From Candidatus Fermentithermobacillaceae bacterium (lineage in GTDB: Bacteria; Bacillota; Sulfobacillia; Fermentithermobacillales; Fermentithermobacillaceae), in contig DULO01000073.1 of assembly GCA_012840345.1 (NCBI GenBank), positions 1 through 50,704 on the forward strand: 50,704 bases of DNA, read 5' to 3'. Each line of letters opens with the position of its first letter. Within the stretch, counting starts at the first letter, position 1. The notes beneath the pieces are model-generated. The model worked only from the letters and a program-made list of their open reading frames with translations. It ran no database searches and had not been told where the DNA came from. Positions 1 to 7,738 of this stretch are shown here, piece after piece. The position numbers were made by a program, and so were the translations under genes.

Positions 1-479
1 GTGAGGACCACTTGGGTATCAGCCGGTCCCCTGATCATCCCCGCCGCTTCGTCGCTGGTTCTCACGGTCTTCCCGTCCACTCTGAGGATCACGTCGCCTT
101 CACGCAGGCCGGCCTGTTCAGCGGGAGTACCTTTCATGGGGCTGGCGATTCGCACTCTATCCTCACGGACATCGATGGTAACGCCTATGCCCGAATACTG
201 CCCTGATGCGCGAATTCGAAACTCTTCCCACTCATCTTGGGTCATATAGAGGGAGTATGGGTCTCCCAGGCTGGAGACGACCCCGCGGTAGGCTCCCTCC
301 ACGAGTTCCTCACGGTCGACCGGACGGTAAAACACGGTGTCAAGCAGGTTAACGATCCCGTATATCTTGGCGATGGGCCCAATCCTGTAAAACACGTATA
401 CGGCCAATCCGCTCGCGAGCAACGCCGATACAAGGGAGCACAGCAAGCAGAGCTTCCATACTTTGGATTTCGCCATCAT
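1..479 (-). CDS. ctpA: C-terminal processing serine protease (S41 family), 3' part cut off by the window
   Basis: The visible N-terminal ~159 residues begin with a short basic stretch and one hydrophobic segment (about residues 8-26), so the protein is probably membrane-anchored or exported. A CtpA-type N-terminal region follows (GAYRGVVSSLGDPYSLYM), then a PDZ domain (SGIGVTI ... GTPAEQAGLREGDVILRVDG). The catalytic Ser/Lys part lies beyond the left edge. Two ATG codons stand in tandem; a purine-rich AGGAGGGGG lies 12-15 nt upstream of the first. It is the last visible gene after ftsE-ftsX-M23, as in B. subtilis where ctpB follows ftsEX. The family cleaves exported proteins; in B. subtilis CtpB cleaves SpoIVFA during sporulation. 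Whether this one is the CtpA or CtpB type cannot be decided from the fragment. Confidence 0.85.
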   Translation of the reverse strand, partial: MMAKSKVWKLCLLCSLVSALLASGLAVYVFYRIGPIAKIYGIVNLLDTVFYRPVDREELVEGAYRGVVSSLGDPYSLYMTQDEWEEFRIRASGQYSGIGVTIDVREDRVRIASPMKGTPAEQAGLREGDVILRVDGKTVRTSDEAAGMIRGPADTQVVL

Positions 480-579
480 TAAACCGGGAATCCCCCTCCT
501 GGGGCGCCATTCGAATAGGTGCAAGACTTCTACCTTGTATTAAGTCTAGCACATCCGAATGCGCGCCTCCAACGAAGGG

Positions 580-1734
580 TTAAGGCTTGCACCAATCCAA
601 GGGGTTCGTGGTCTCTCCGTTCACGCGGACTTCAAAATGCAGGTGGGGTCCTGTGGACAACCCGGTGGAGCCGACCAGAGCGATCTTTTGGCCCTTGATA
701 ACCTGGTCTCCTTTAGAAACCAAGAGCTTGTTGGCATGCCCGTAGAGGGTCGATATGCCGCCGCCATGGTCGATGATGACGCAAAGCCCGTACCCGCCGT
801 TTGAACCGGCCAGGATGACCACGCCTGATTCAGCTGCCAAAATGGGGGAGTTTGTGTTGGCGGCGTAGTCAACCCCCGAGTGGAAACGGTCGTAACCCAA
901 CACGGGGTGTTCACGCCAGCCGTATGGGGAGCTGATCCATCCTCCGGAAGCGGGCCAAATCATCTTGAGTTCTCTAGCTCCCAGAGAACTTTGGGCCTGA
1001 AGCCTCCTGATCTCTTCCTCAAGGGCCTTGGACTGCGCTTCCATTTCATCCAAAGACCGCTCCAACGCCTTCTTGTCGGCCTGTATTTGCGCCAGGTACC
1101 TTTCCCTGTCTTGGCTCCTGGAAGCCACCTCAAACCTCTTGTTCTCGTAATCGCGCTTCTGGCCTTCTAAGTCGGCGAGGTTTATCTGCAGGGTCGCTTT
1201 CTTGTTCATAAGCTCCTTGCGTCCTGCGTTGTATTCCTCGATTAGGAGCGAGTCTTGTTGGGCGATCTCTCTAAGGTAGTGGATCCTAGCCATGAAATCG
1301 GTAAGGCTTTCCGACTGGAACAAGACCTCCAAGTAGGAAACGGTCCCGGCCTTGTACATGCTGGTAAGACGGGCTTCGAAAGCCTCTTTCTGGGCGGCCA
1401 ATTGCTCCTCGATGGTGTTGATAGCGGCGGTAGTCTCGGCTATGTCCTTGTTCAAATAGGTCATGCGAGTGTTTATGTACGCGAGCTCTTTGTCGGCCAA
1501 AGCGATTTGCTTCTCAAGGTAGTCAAGTTCCTGCAGGACAGACTTCTCCGTCTGCTGTCTTGAGCTTAGTTGTCTCTTGTACTCCTCGATTTCTTTCTGG
1601 AGGCTCGCTAGCTCATCATACTTGTCGTCCAACGCGTCCGCTCTTGCCAAAGGCGTGGACGCGAACATGGTGAAAAGCATGAAGAAGCAAACAGCAGTGG
1701 ATAGAACTCTTGAAAAAGCCCTCAATCGAGGCAC
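580..1734 (-). CDS. Coiled-coil M23 (LytM) peptidoglycan endopeptidase, EnvC/CwlO-like FtsEX partner
   Basis: A 384-residue exported murein hydrolase. Residues 1-32 are a signal peptide ending in ARA. Residues ~35-255 are a long coiled coil rich in Glu, Lys and Gln. Residues ~262-384 are a LytM domain with the zinc-site motifs intact: H285-x3-D289 (HSGVDYA), H333 (YGH) and H364-x-H366 (HLHFEV). It should therefore be catalytically active, unlike E. coli EnvC. It starts 17 nt after ftsX. FtsEX complexes are known to control a coiled-coil wall hydrolase (EnvC, PcsB or CwlO depending on lineage), so this is very likely the cognate hydrolase. It lacks the NlpC/P60 domain of CwlO and the CHAP domain of PcsB. 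The family is certain; the partnership is inferred from context. Confidence 0.9.
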   Translation of the reverse strand: MPRLRAFSRVLSTAVCFFMLFTMFASTPLARADALDDKYDELASLQKEIEEYKRQLSSRQQTEKSVLQELDYLEKQIALADKELAYINTRMTYLNKDIAETTAAINTIEEQLAAQKEAFEARLTSMYKAGTVSYLEVLFQSESLTDFMARIHYLREIAQQDSLLIEEYNAGRKELMNKKATLQINLADLEGQKRDYENKRFEVASRSQDRERYLAQIQADKKALERSLDEMEAQSKALEEEIRRLQAQSSLGARELKMIWPASGGWISSPYGWREHPVLGYDRFHSGVDYAANTNSPILAAESGVVILAGSNGGYGLCVIIDHGGGISTLYGHANKLLVSKGDQVIKGQKIALVGSTGLSTGPHLHFEVRVNGETTNPLDWCKP

Positions 1735-1751
1735 CTCCCGGAAAGAAATAC

Positions 1752-2642
1752 CTAAACCCTCAGGTAGCGCCTGAGGGAGATTGTCGAACCGAGAACGCCG
1801 ACCACCACTCCGGTGGAAAGCATCACGATGAGCATGTCCACGGCCGTCTCAACAGTAAGGTTCAGAATAGGAACGAAAGGAAGCAACTCCTGAATGGTCG
1901 AGACTACCCAAGAGTACAACCCGATAGCCAGCGACGCTCCAAATACCCCACCTAGAACCCCAAGGACAATTCCGGTGAGGATAAACGGTCCGACAATAAG
2001 TTCATCGGTCGCTCCGACCAGTTTCATTATGGCGATCTCGTGGCGTTTGGCATCGACGGTAAGCCTTATCGAGTTGCTGATGACCATGATCGCCACAAGA
2101 CCTACAACCGCCATTCCGCCCAGAGAGACGGCTTGGGAAACCCGGCCCAGCGAAGCCAGCCTGCTCGCGGCCTCGGCCTGGTATTCTACGTCGTCCACCC
2201 CGGGAATCTGCTCTATCGCAGCCACCGTCTCTGGAATCATGGCGGCTTCTACCATGTTCACCCTAACGCTGGCGGGAAGGGGGTTGTCCTCCCCCAAGCC
2301 CTCAAGAACCGAGGCTTTGTCACGAAACATCTCTTTCAACTCTTCCAAAGCGTCGGCCTTGCTTACATACTTGACTTCGGCGACGCCCGGCATCGCCTTA
2401 ACCGCCTCGTAAATCTCGGCGTAAGCGTCTTCCGATAACTCCTTGTCCAGGTAGACCTGGATTTCCATTTGTTTTTGGACTACCTGAAACATGAAACCGA
2501 GGTTCAGGTTGATTATGAACGCCACACCCAAGAGGAACAGGGCCAAAGCGGTGGTACCGCACGATAGCAAAGACGACAGCTTATTCCTCCAAATGCTCTT
2601 CCCGGTTTCACCCAACAGATAGCCGGCCAGGGACGTTCTCAA
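1752..2642 (-). CDS. ftsX: Cell division ABC-type membrane protein FtsX
   Basis: A 296-residue integral membrane protein. One N-terminal transmembrane segment (about 25-48) is followed by an extracellular domain (~55-160) with the family pattern in which acidic 'KELSEDAYAEIY' and 'VKYVSKADALEEL' elements occur. Three C-terminal segments (~173-196, 220-250 and 265-290) form the FtsX permease core. It anchors FtsE and transmits ATP-driven movement to a periplasmic or extracellular hydrolase. The start ATG overlaps the ftsE stop by 4 nt, showing translational coupling, and the coiled-coil M23 hydrolase follows directly. Length and topology are typical. Confidence 0.95.
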   Translation of the reverse strand: MRTSLAGYLLGETGKSIWRNKLSSLLSCGTTALALFLLGVAFIINLNLGFMFQVVQKQMEIQVYLDKELSEDAYAEIYEAVKAMPGVAEVKYVSKADALEELKEMFRDKASVLEGLGEDNPLPASVRVNMVEAAMIPETVAAIEQIPGVDDVEYQAEAASRLASLGRVSQAVSLGGMAVVGLVAIMVISNSIRLTVDAKRHEIAIMKLVGATDELIVGPFILTGIVLGVLGGVFGASLAIGLYSWVVSTIQELLPFVPILNLTVETAVDMLIVMLSTGVVVGVLGSTISLRRYLRV

Positions 2643-3319
2643 CGGTCGTATGCTCCTCTCCGGTCATCTCTGACCACCGAGCCGCTCTTGATCTCGATGA
2701 CTCTCTTTCTCATAGAGTCCACGATGTGCCTGGCATGGGTGGCTACCACAACAGTGGTTCCGTAAATGTTGGCCCTTTCGATAAGCCTAAATATCTCTAG
2801 AGATGTTTTTGGATCAAGGTTTCCTGTAGGTTCGTCCGCCAGGAGTATTTCGGGGTTCCTGATCAGCGCCCTCGCGATGGCGACCCTTTGCTGTTCGCCG
2901 CCGGACAACTGGTTGGGATAAGCGTTTTGCCGGCCTTTTAGGCCTACCACGGAGATCATCTGCATGACCCGCCTGATGACATCTCGCCCGGCAGCGCCTG
3001 TGACGATCAGGGCGAAAGCTATGTTCTCCGCCACCGTTCGGTCGTATAGGAGTTTAAAGTCCTGAAACACTACCCCGATCTTCCTGCGGAAGTAAGGGAT
3101 CTCCCGGCGGCGCATGGTTCCGAGGTCGTTACCTGCCACCACTACCTGGCCTTCGGTAGGGACCTCTTGCCGGTACAGGAGTTTGATTAAGGTCGACTTT
3201 CCCGCCCCGCTGGGGCCGACCACGAAAACAAACTCACCTTTTCTTATTTCAAGGTTTACCCGGTCCAGAGCGAGCACTCCAGCGTCGTAAACCTTCGACA
3301 CATCTTTCATCCTAATCAA
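2639..3319 (-). CDS. ftsE: Cell division ATP-binding protein FtsE
   Basis: An ABC ATPase with Walker A (GPSGAGKST), Q-loop, signature LSGGEQQRVAIARAL, Walker B (ILLADEPTGNLD) and H-loop (VVATHARH). I start it at the TTG at 3319. This gives 226 residues beginning MIRMKDVSKVY, which matches the usual FtsE start, and an AGGTGAT ribosome site stands 4 nt upstream of the TTG. ATG codons at 3325 and 3355 are alternatives, but the latter lies inside a perfect palindrome. FtsE energises FtsX to control wall hydrolysis at the septum, and in B. subtilis also entry into sporulation. It is the first gene of the ftsE-ftsX-M23-ctpA unit. Confidence 0.95.
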   Translation of the reverse strand: MIRMKDVSKVYDAGVLALDRVNLEIRKGEFVFVVGPSGAGKSTLIKLLYRQEVPTEGQVVVAGNDLGTMRRREIPYFRRKIGVVFQDFKLLYDRTVAENIAFALIVTGAAGRDVIRRVMQMISVVGLKGRQNAYPNQLSGGEQQRVAIARALIRNPEILLADEPTGNLDPKTSLEIFRLIERANIYGTTVVVATHARHIVDSMRKRVIEIKSGSVVRDDRRGAYDR

Positions 3320-3336
3320 CGACATCACCTGCCGGA

Positions 3337-3365
3337 ATGGTGGAACAAACAGCATGTTCCACCAT
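3337..3365. repeat. Perfect 11-bp inverted repeat with 7-bp spacer before ftsE
   Basis: ATGGTGGAACA (3337-3347) and TGTTCCACCAT (3355-3365) are exact reverse complements separated by AACAGCA. The palindrome begins immediately downstream of the candidate SigH -10 element of ftsE, so it would cover the transcription start. That placement suits a repressor operator. No T-run follows on either strand, so it is not an intrinsic terminator. Confidence 0.8.
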
Positions 3366-3394
3366 ATATTCGACAGGCGTGGAAGCTCTCCTGT
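3366..3394 (-). promoter_or_regulatory. Candidate SigH promoter of ftsE
   Basis: On the minus strand ACAGGAGAG, 11 nt, then GTCGAATAT. The SigH consensus is RNAGGAWWW-N11-12-RNNGAATWW, so the -10 part matches 9/9 and the -35 part 7/9. It lies between the transketolase terminator and ftsE. Read by eye; no other promoter of similar quality is seen here. Confidence 0.4.
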
Positions 3395-3397
3395 TCC

Positions 3398-3429
3398 AAA
3401 AAACCCAATTTCCTCAGGAATTTCGGGTT
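3398..3429 (-). terminator. Intrinsic terminator of the transketolase operon
   Basis: Downstream of the small-subunit stop, the minus strand reads AACCCGAAATTCC, then TGAG, then GAAATTGGGTT followed by a run of six T. The arms pair as AACCC/GGGTT plus an imperfect inner stem. The position separates the transketolase genes from ftsE. Confidence 0.65.
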
Positions 3430-3437
3430 CTATCAGG

Positions 3438-4409
3438 TTAAAGCTTAAGCGCTTCCTTCGCGGCGGAAACCAGGTCTCCCGCGGTCAGTCCGTAAGCCCT
3501 GAGCAACTCGGGAGCCTCTCCCGATTGTCCGAAGACGTCTTTGACACCCACACGCTTCACCGGAACGGGATGAAGAGAACATACGCTCTCACATACGGCG
3601 CTCCCGAGACCGCCGATCACGTTGTGCTCCTCTGCCGTGACTATGGCCTTGCTGTGCCTGGCGATGGCGTGCAAGAGTTCCTCGTCCAAAGGCTTGATTG
3701 ACGCGAAGTCCGCTGCCAGACACTTGAGCCCTTCCCGGGACAGCGCTTCGCTTGCCTCGAGAGCGGCCTTCACCATCACCCCGCAAGCGATGAACGCCAC
3801 GTCGAAGAGAGGTTCATCGCTCACTTTAGACAGGAGGTCCTCCCTGGTAACCCCGGGCGAAAGGACTATGCCTTTTCCTATCTCAAAACGCGTTCCTTCC
3901 GGCAGGACGAACGGGACGGGCTCCCTGCCAAGACGTATGTACACCGGGCCGTCGTAAGCGGCTGCCGCCTCCACGGCGTCCTTCGTCTCGTTTCCGTCGC
4001 ACGGCACAAGCACGGTCATCCCCGGTATCGCCCTCATGAGCGCGATGTCTTCCAGAGCTTGATGGGACCCGCCGTCGGGCCCTACCGTAAGCCCGGCGTG
4101 AGAGGCCACGACCTTCACGTTCGCTTTAGTGTAAGCGATAGACTGCCTTATCTGGTCGTAAGCCCTTCCCGTGGCGAATACGGCGAAAGTTGAGGCGAAG
4201 ACCGTTTTCCCTGAGAGGGCCAGCCCCGCGGCTATGCCCATCAGGTTGGCTTCAGCTATTCCCACGTTGAAGAAGCGGTCGGGAAACGCCTTCTTGAACT
4301 TCTCCGTCTTTGTGGAAGCCGACAAATCGGCGTCCAGAACAACCACATTCTGGTTTTCTTTGCCCAGATCGACCAGAGCTTCTCCGTAAGCGTCTCTTGT
4401 GGCGATCAT
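3438..4409 (-). CDS. Transketolase, C-terminal (pyrimidine-binding and C-domain) subunit
   Basis: A 323-residue protein matching the second half of transketolase: a Transket_pyr domain (about 1-165; TRDAYGEALVDLG, then VGIAEANLMGIAAGLALSGK with the catalytic Glu that activates thiamine diphosphate) and a C-terminal domain (~185-310). With the neighbouring subunit it moves two-carbon units between sugar phosphates in the non-oxidative pentose phosphate pathway. Splitting into two genes is common in clostridia and archaea and is not a frameshift here: the start ATG overlaps the upstream stop by 4 nt and both chains are complete. A TktB-like or DXS-like assignment is less likely because of the partner gene. 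Confidence 0.92.
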   Translation of the reverse strand: MIATRDAYGEALVDLGKENQNVVVLDADLSASTKTEKFKKAFPDRFFNVGIAEANLMGIAAGLALSGKTVFASTFAVFATGRAYDQIRQSIAYTKANVKVVASHAGLTVGPDGGSHQALEDIALMRAIPGMTVLVPCDGNETKDAVEAAAAYDGPVYIRLGREPVPFVLPEGTRFEIGKGIVLSPGVTREDLLSKVSDEPLFDVAFIACGVMVKAALEASEALSREGLKCLAADFASIKPLDEELLHAIARHSKAIVTAEEHNVIGGLGSAVCESVCSLHPVPVKRVGVKDVFGQSGEAPELLRAYGLTAGDLVSAAKEALKL

Positions 4410-5281
4410 TGCTCGTTCACCTTCCCCAGTTCAGTAAGGGCCCGCACAAGTTCTTCACCCTTGGGGGCCTTGCCGTGCCAGCCTACGGCGCCTTCCATGA
4501 ACCCGACGCCCTTCCCCTTGATCGTATCCGCCACAACACAGATGGGTCTTTCGCCGTTTCTTGGCAGGGAGGTGAAAAGCCTCAAGAGTCCTTCCACGTC
4601 GTGGCCGTCCACCACGTGGACCTCAAATCCGAAGGACTGGAACTTGGCCGAGATTGGCTCCGGGGACATTACTTCGGCAACGGGCCCGTCTATTTGAAGT
4701 CCGTTGTGATCGACCACCGCGACCAAGTTGCCCAGTTTGTAATGGCTCGCCGCCATGGCGGCTTCCCATACTTGCCCTTCTTCGCATTCTCCGTCGCCTA
4801 AGATCGCCCAGACTCTTGAATCTCGTCCGTCCAGCCTGGTTGCCAGGGCCATTCCCACCGCGATGGACAGGCCTTGCCCGAGGGAACCTGTGGACGCGTC
4901 TACGCCGGGAGTCTTCCGGCAATCGGGATGCCCCTGGAGAGGGGATCCCAGTTTCCTTAGGGTAGGCAGGATTCCCTTGTCAAAGAAACCCTTCTCGGCC
5001 AACACGGCGTAAAGAGCCGGAGCGCTGTGCCCCTTGGACAGGACCAACCTGTCTCGTTCCGGCCAAGAGGGGTTCTTGGGATCAACCCTTAGCACCCCGC
5101 CAAAATAGAGGACCGACAGGATGTCGGTGACCGAGAGGGACCCGCCCGGGTGCCCCGACCCGGCCTCCCCGATCATCTCGATCACATGGCGACGCACGAC
5201 TTTTGCCATGTCCTTGACCTGCCCGGCGGTCCGGGACAGGTCCTCTTCCCTGGCCTGGTTACCACAACTGGTTAACGGCAT
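4406..5281 (-). CDS. Transketolase, N-terminal (thiamine diphosphate-binding) subunit
   Basis: A 291-residue chain if started at the ATG at 5281, which has a GAGGGAG ribosome site about 10 nt upstream. An open frame continues to 5338, but that would overlap the preceding gene more. It carries GHPGGSLSVTDIL, LSKGHSAPALYAVLAEKG and the thiamine diphosphate/Mg motif GDGECEEGQ...DHNGLQIDG typical of transketolase N-domains. It forms the active site together with the downstream C-terminal subunit. It overlaps the end of the glycosyltransferase gene by 23 nt, so the three genes look like one transcription unit. Confidence 0.92.
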   Translation of the reverse strand: MPLTSCGNQAREEDLSRTAGQVKDMAKVVRRHVIEMIGEAGSGHPGGSLSVTDILSVLYFGGVLRVDPKNPSWPERDRLVLSKGHSAPALYAVLAEKGFFDKGILPTLRKLGSPLQGHPDCRKTPGVDASTGSLGQGLSIAVGMALATRLDGRDSRVWAILGDGECEEGQVWEAAMAASHYKLGNLVAVVDHNGLQIDGPVAEVMSPEPISAKFQSFGFEVHVVDGHDVEGLLRLFTSLPRNGERPICVVADTIKGKGVGFMEGAVGWHGKAPKGEELVRALTELGKVNEQ

Positions 5282-6038
5282 CGTCTTCTTCTCCCTCTTG
5301 CTTCGTTTTTCGCTGCCGAAAAGCCTGAGCCTCGACACGGGCCACGAATTCCAAAAGCCCCAGGTCGGCCTTGAGACGCCTCGGTTCTCTCACAAGCCTA
5401 AAAAGCCATTCCAACCCGGCCTTTTGAAAGCTCTCCGGCGCCCTGGTCGCTTGGCCTGAAAGAATATCCAGCACCCCGCCGACACCTACCGCTACCTTGG
5501 CCCCAAGCCGGTGGCGGTTCTTCCATATGAACTTCTCTTGTTTGGGCGAGCCCATGCCGACAAACAGGACATCGGGCTTCTTTTCAGCGATGGCCTGCAC
5601 CACTTTGTCTTCCTCGGCGGCGTGGAAGTAACCGTGGTGTGTCCCGCAAATCCTCACTCCGGGCATGTCTTTCTCCGCGGCCAACCGGGCTTTTTCGGCG
5701 ACGCCCGGCTTCCCTCCCAAGAGGAAAACCCTAGGAGAAGGCCGCATCTGGAGAGTGCGGTACACCAGGCTTACCCCGTCGACCCGCTCCGGGAGTTTCT
5801 TGCCCAGCTTTTGGGCTGCCCAGAGTATGCCCACCCCGTCAGGAACCATCAGGTCCGCGCTCCTAAGTATGGACATGAACTCAGGGTCCTTTTGGGCGGC
5901 AATCACCATCAAGGGATTCCCGGTCACCACAAGGCGAGTCCGCCCGTCGTCCCTGGACAGCATCCAGTCGACCGCTTGCATGGCGCCCTCGAGCGTTATC
6001 GGGTAAAACTCGACTCCAAGTATCTCGATCCTGCCCAC
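5259..6038 (-). CDS. tagA: WecG/TagA/CpsF family glycosyltransferase
   Basis: About 259 residues from the GTG at 6038, chosen because GAAAGGTGAT lies just upstream and the product then begins MGRIEILGV as in the family (an ATG at 6092 is a longer alternative). Family motifs seen: TGNPLMV near the N-terminus, ADLMVPDGVGILWAAQKLG, VFLLGGKPGVAEKA, DVLFVGMGSPKQEKFI and GVGGVLDILSGQATRAP. TagA-type enzymes add N-acetylmannosamine to undecaprenyl-diphospho-GlcNAc, the second step of teichoic-acid linkage units. The window also encodes the presumed first-step enzyme (wecA/tagO-like) and the ManNAc-forming epimerase wecB, which supports that role, but the donor sugar is not proven. Confidence 0.88.
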   Translation of the reverse strand: MGRIEILGVEFYPITLEGAMQAVDWMLSRDDGRTRLVVTGNPLMVIAAQKDPEFMSILRSADLMVPDGVGILWAAQKLGKKLPERVDGVSLVYRTLQMRPSPRVFLLGGKPGVAEKARLAAEKDMPGVRICGTHHGYFHAAEEDKVVQAIAEKKPDVLFVGMGSPKQEKFIWKNRHRLGAKVAVGVGGVLDILSGQATRAPESFQKAGLEWLFRLVREPRRLKADLGLLEFVARVEAQAFRQRKTKQEGEEDDAVNQLW

Positions 6039-6138
6039 GCGATCACCTTTCCTGACGAAAGAGGGAATGAACAACCTATTACAGTGTGCCACAATTCTAC
6101 ATGGACCGCTGCGGCTCCTTTCGAGTAAATCCCCCGTT

Positions 6139-6167
6139 TTTACAGAGGAGTCCGTTTCTGCTATGAT
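6139..6167 (+). promoter_or_regulatory. Housekeeping (SigA) promoter of csaB
   Basis: TTTACA and TATGAT separated by 17 bp on the plus strand, 53 bp before the csaB start codon. Both hexamers match the consensus at 5/6. Confidence 0.65.
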
Positions 6168-6220
6168 CCGGTCAGGAAAGGCGGTCTTTTTCCATCATCC
6201 GGAAGAAAGGGTGCGTTAAG

Positions 6221-7339
6221 TTGCCTAGGGTCCTTCTTTCCGGGTATTACGGGTTCGGGAACATCGGCGACGAGGCCATCCTCGCGGCAACCGTCTCCAG
6301 TCTCCGTTCCAGGCGGCCCGATTTGGGCATCTCTGTCCTGACTCAATCCCCCGAGGAAACCTCAAAGGATTATGGTGTGGACGCGTTTTACCGCATGTCT
6401 GTGCCTCTGGTACTAAAAGCTTTCCGGCAGGCAGACCTTGTGGTTTTCGGGGGAGGAAGCCTTCTCCAAGACTCAACGTCCTTCAGATCCCTGGCCTACT
6501 ATCTGTCCATCCTTTTCTTGGCCAAGGTAACGGGAAAACCGGTCATCGTGTACGCCAACGGCGTGGGCCCCTTGAGGTCCTCCTTCGGGAGGTATCTTAC
6601 GAGAATTCTCTTGGGAACCGTGGCCTACATCACGGTGAGAGACGAGGAGTCTCTTGGGCTCTTGAGGGAAATCGGAGTCAAGAAGGAAGTAAAGGTGACC
6701 GCCGATCCGGCCTTCTTGCTCACCCCGGCGCCGCAGCCCCGCGTCCTGGAAATCCTGACATCGTCGGGTATAGACCCGACCCGGCCGCTGGCGTGGCTGG
6801 CCCTAAGGCCCCGGAGAACGCTGGGCGACTTCTACGGTTCACTCGCGAGAGCAGTCTCGGACCTCAGGCGAGAGGGGCTGCTCCCATGCCTGCTGGTAAT
6901 GCAAGCGCGGGACCTGCCGGTTGTAGAAGCCTTAAACCGTGCCTTGGCTGATATCGGCGAAGAAAGAGTACCGCACACGGCGGGGCTTACGCCCGAGGAA
7001 GCTCTGGGCGTTCTCGAGAAGGGCGAGTTTTGTTTCGGAATGAGGCTGCACACCTTGATCCTCGCCGCGCGGGCCGGAGTGCCGTCCATCGGTGTCGAGA
7101 TAGATCCGAAGATCGGCGCCTTTTGCCGGAGCCTAGAGTTCCCCGTGTTACCCGACCCCGCCCATGTCGCTGACCCTGGTGTGGAGCAGGCAATCAAAGA
7201 CTTCGTGTCCGACAGAAACAGTAGAGCCAGAGATCTTCAAGCCCGGCTGCCCCGGCTTATATCTCTGGCCCAAGAAAACGTCGATCTTATCCTTCAAGCC
7301 CTCACTCGATGCGATAATCACCGCGAACCAAGACAATGA
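6221..7339 (+). CDS. csaB: Polysaccharide pyruvyl transferase CsaB
   Basis: A 372-residue protein starting at TTG, with AGAAAGGGTG upstream. The N-terminus VLLSGYYGFGNIGDEAIL and the middle DLVVFGGGSLLQDSTS...YANGVGPL are the hallmarks of the CsaB/PssM pyruvyl transferase fold; the C-terminal half has FCFGMRLHTLILAARAGVP with the conserved Arg-His. CsaB adds pyruvate ketals to secondary wall polymer, the ligand of S-layer homology (SLH) domains. The gene is one of only two on the plus strand and is divergent from tagA. Its 3' end overlaps the next minus-strand gene tail-to-tail by 38 bp. Confidence 0.93.
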   Translation: MPRVLLSGYYGFGNIGDEAILAATVSSLRSRRPDLGISVLTQSPEETSKDYGVDAFYRMSVPLVLKAFRQADLVVFGGGSLLQDSTSFRSLAYYLSILFLAKVTGKPVIVYANGVGPLRSSFGRYLTRILLGTVAYITVRDEESLGLLREIGVKKEVKVTADPAFLLTPAPQPRVLEILTSSGIDPTRPLAWLALRPRRTLGDFYGSLARAVSDLRREGLLPCLLVMQARDLPVVEALNRALADIGEERVPHTAGLTPEEALGVLEKGEFCFGMRLHTLILAARAGVPSIGVEIDPKIGAFCRSLEFPVLPDPAHVADPGVEQAIKDFVSDRNSRARDLQARLPRLISLAQENVDLILQALTRCDNHREPRQ

Positions 7340-7715
7340 CCTCGCTTTGCGCCGTAATCCCTCGCCCGTCATCCCTTGGAACGATCAGAAGGTGATTCCT
7401 GGGAACCTGGGTCCCTTTTCTCAGGTCGACCCCATCGGTAACGTCGGATAGCCCGCCCGACTCCGAATCCACCACAGTAGCGTTTCCGGAACGCAGGATC
7501 AGCTCTGTGCCGGCCCCTGCCACCAGCCGCTTTCCGGGCGCCATCTCAACCACGTTCAGTTTCAGTTTTTCCTCAACGTAACTCCGGGTCACTAACGGGT
7601 CTTGCTGGCTTCCGGGAAGCGGCGCGTCTGCAGCCGCCAGGCCATTGCCGATCCAGCTTGCCGACAGTACCAAAGCCAACGCGAGCGCGCCTATCAACAG
7701 GTATCTAGATCTCAT
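7302..7715 (-). CDS. Small secreted protein of unknown function
   Basis: A 137-residue protein with a clear signal peptide (basic start MRSRYLL, hydrophobic 6-28, likely cut near GLAAADA). The mature part has no membrane segment and no cysteine. It contains a repeated Gly/Val-rich beta-type pattern (GTELILRSGNATVV, GVDLRKGTQVPRNHLLIVPRDDGRGI). I recognise a similar organisation from hypothetical proteins near prfB/csaB in clostridia but no named family. It follows prfB by 23 nt and is probably cotranscribed. Its end overlaps csaB on the other strand. Confidence 0.75.
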   Translation of the reverse strand: MRSRYLLIGALALALVLSASWIGNGLAAADAPLPGSQQDPLVTRSYVEEKLKLNVVEMAPGKRLVAGAGTELILRSGNATVVDSESGGLSDVTDGVDLRKGTQVPRNHLLIVPRDDGRGITAQSEVIVLVRGDYRIE

Positions 7716-7738
7716 CCTCAGGTTCTCCTTCTAAGGTC

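Noticed and set aside
3337-3365. LexA or CIRCE operator
   Set aside because: The arms do not fit CGAAC-N4-GTTCG (the GAAC and GTTC are 9 nt apart) or the CIRCE sequence.
3438-5281. Transketolase broken by a frameshift
   Set aside because: The two parts have proper starts and stops with a 4-nt overlap and match the natural two-subunit form.
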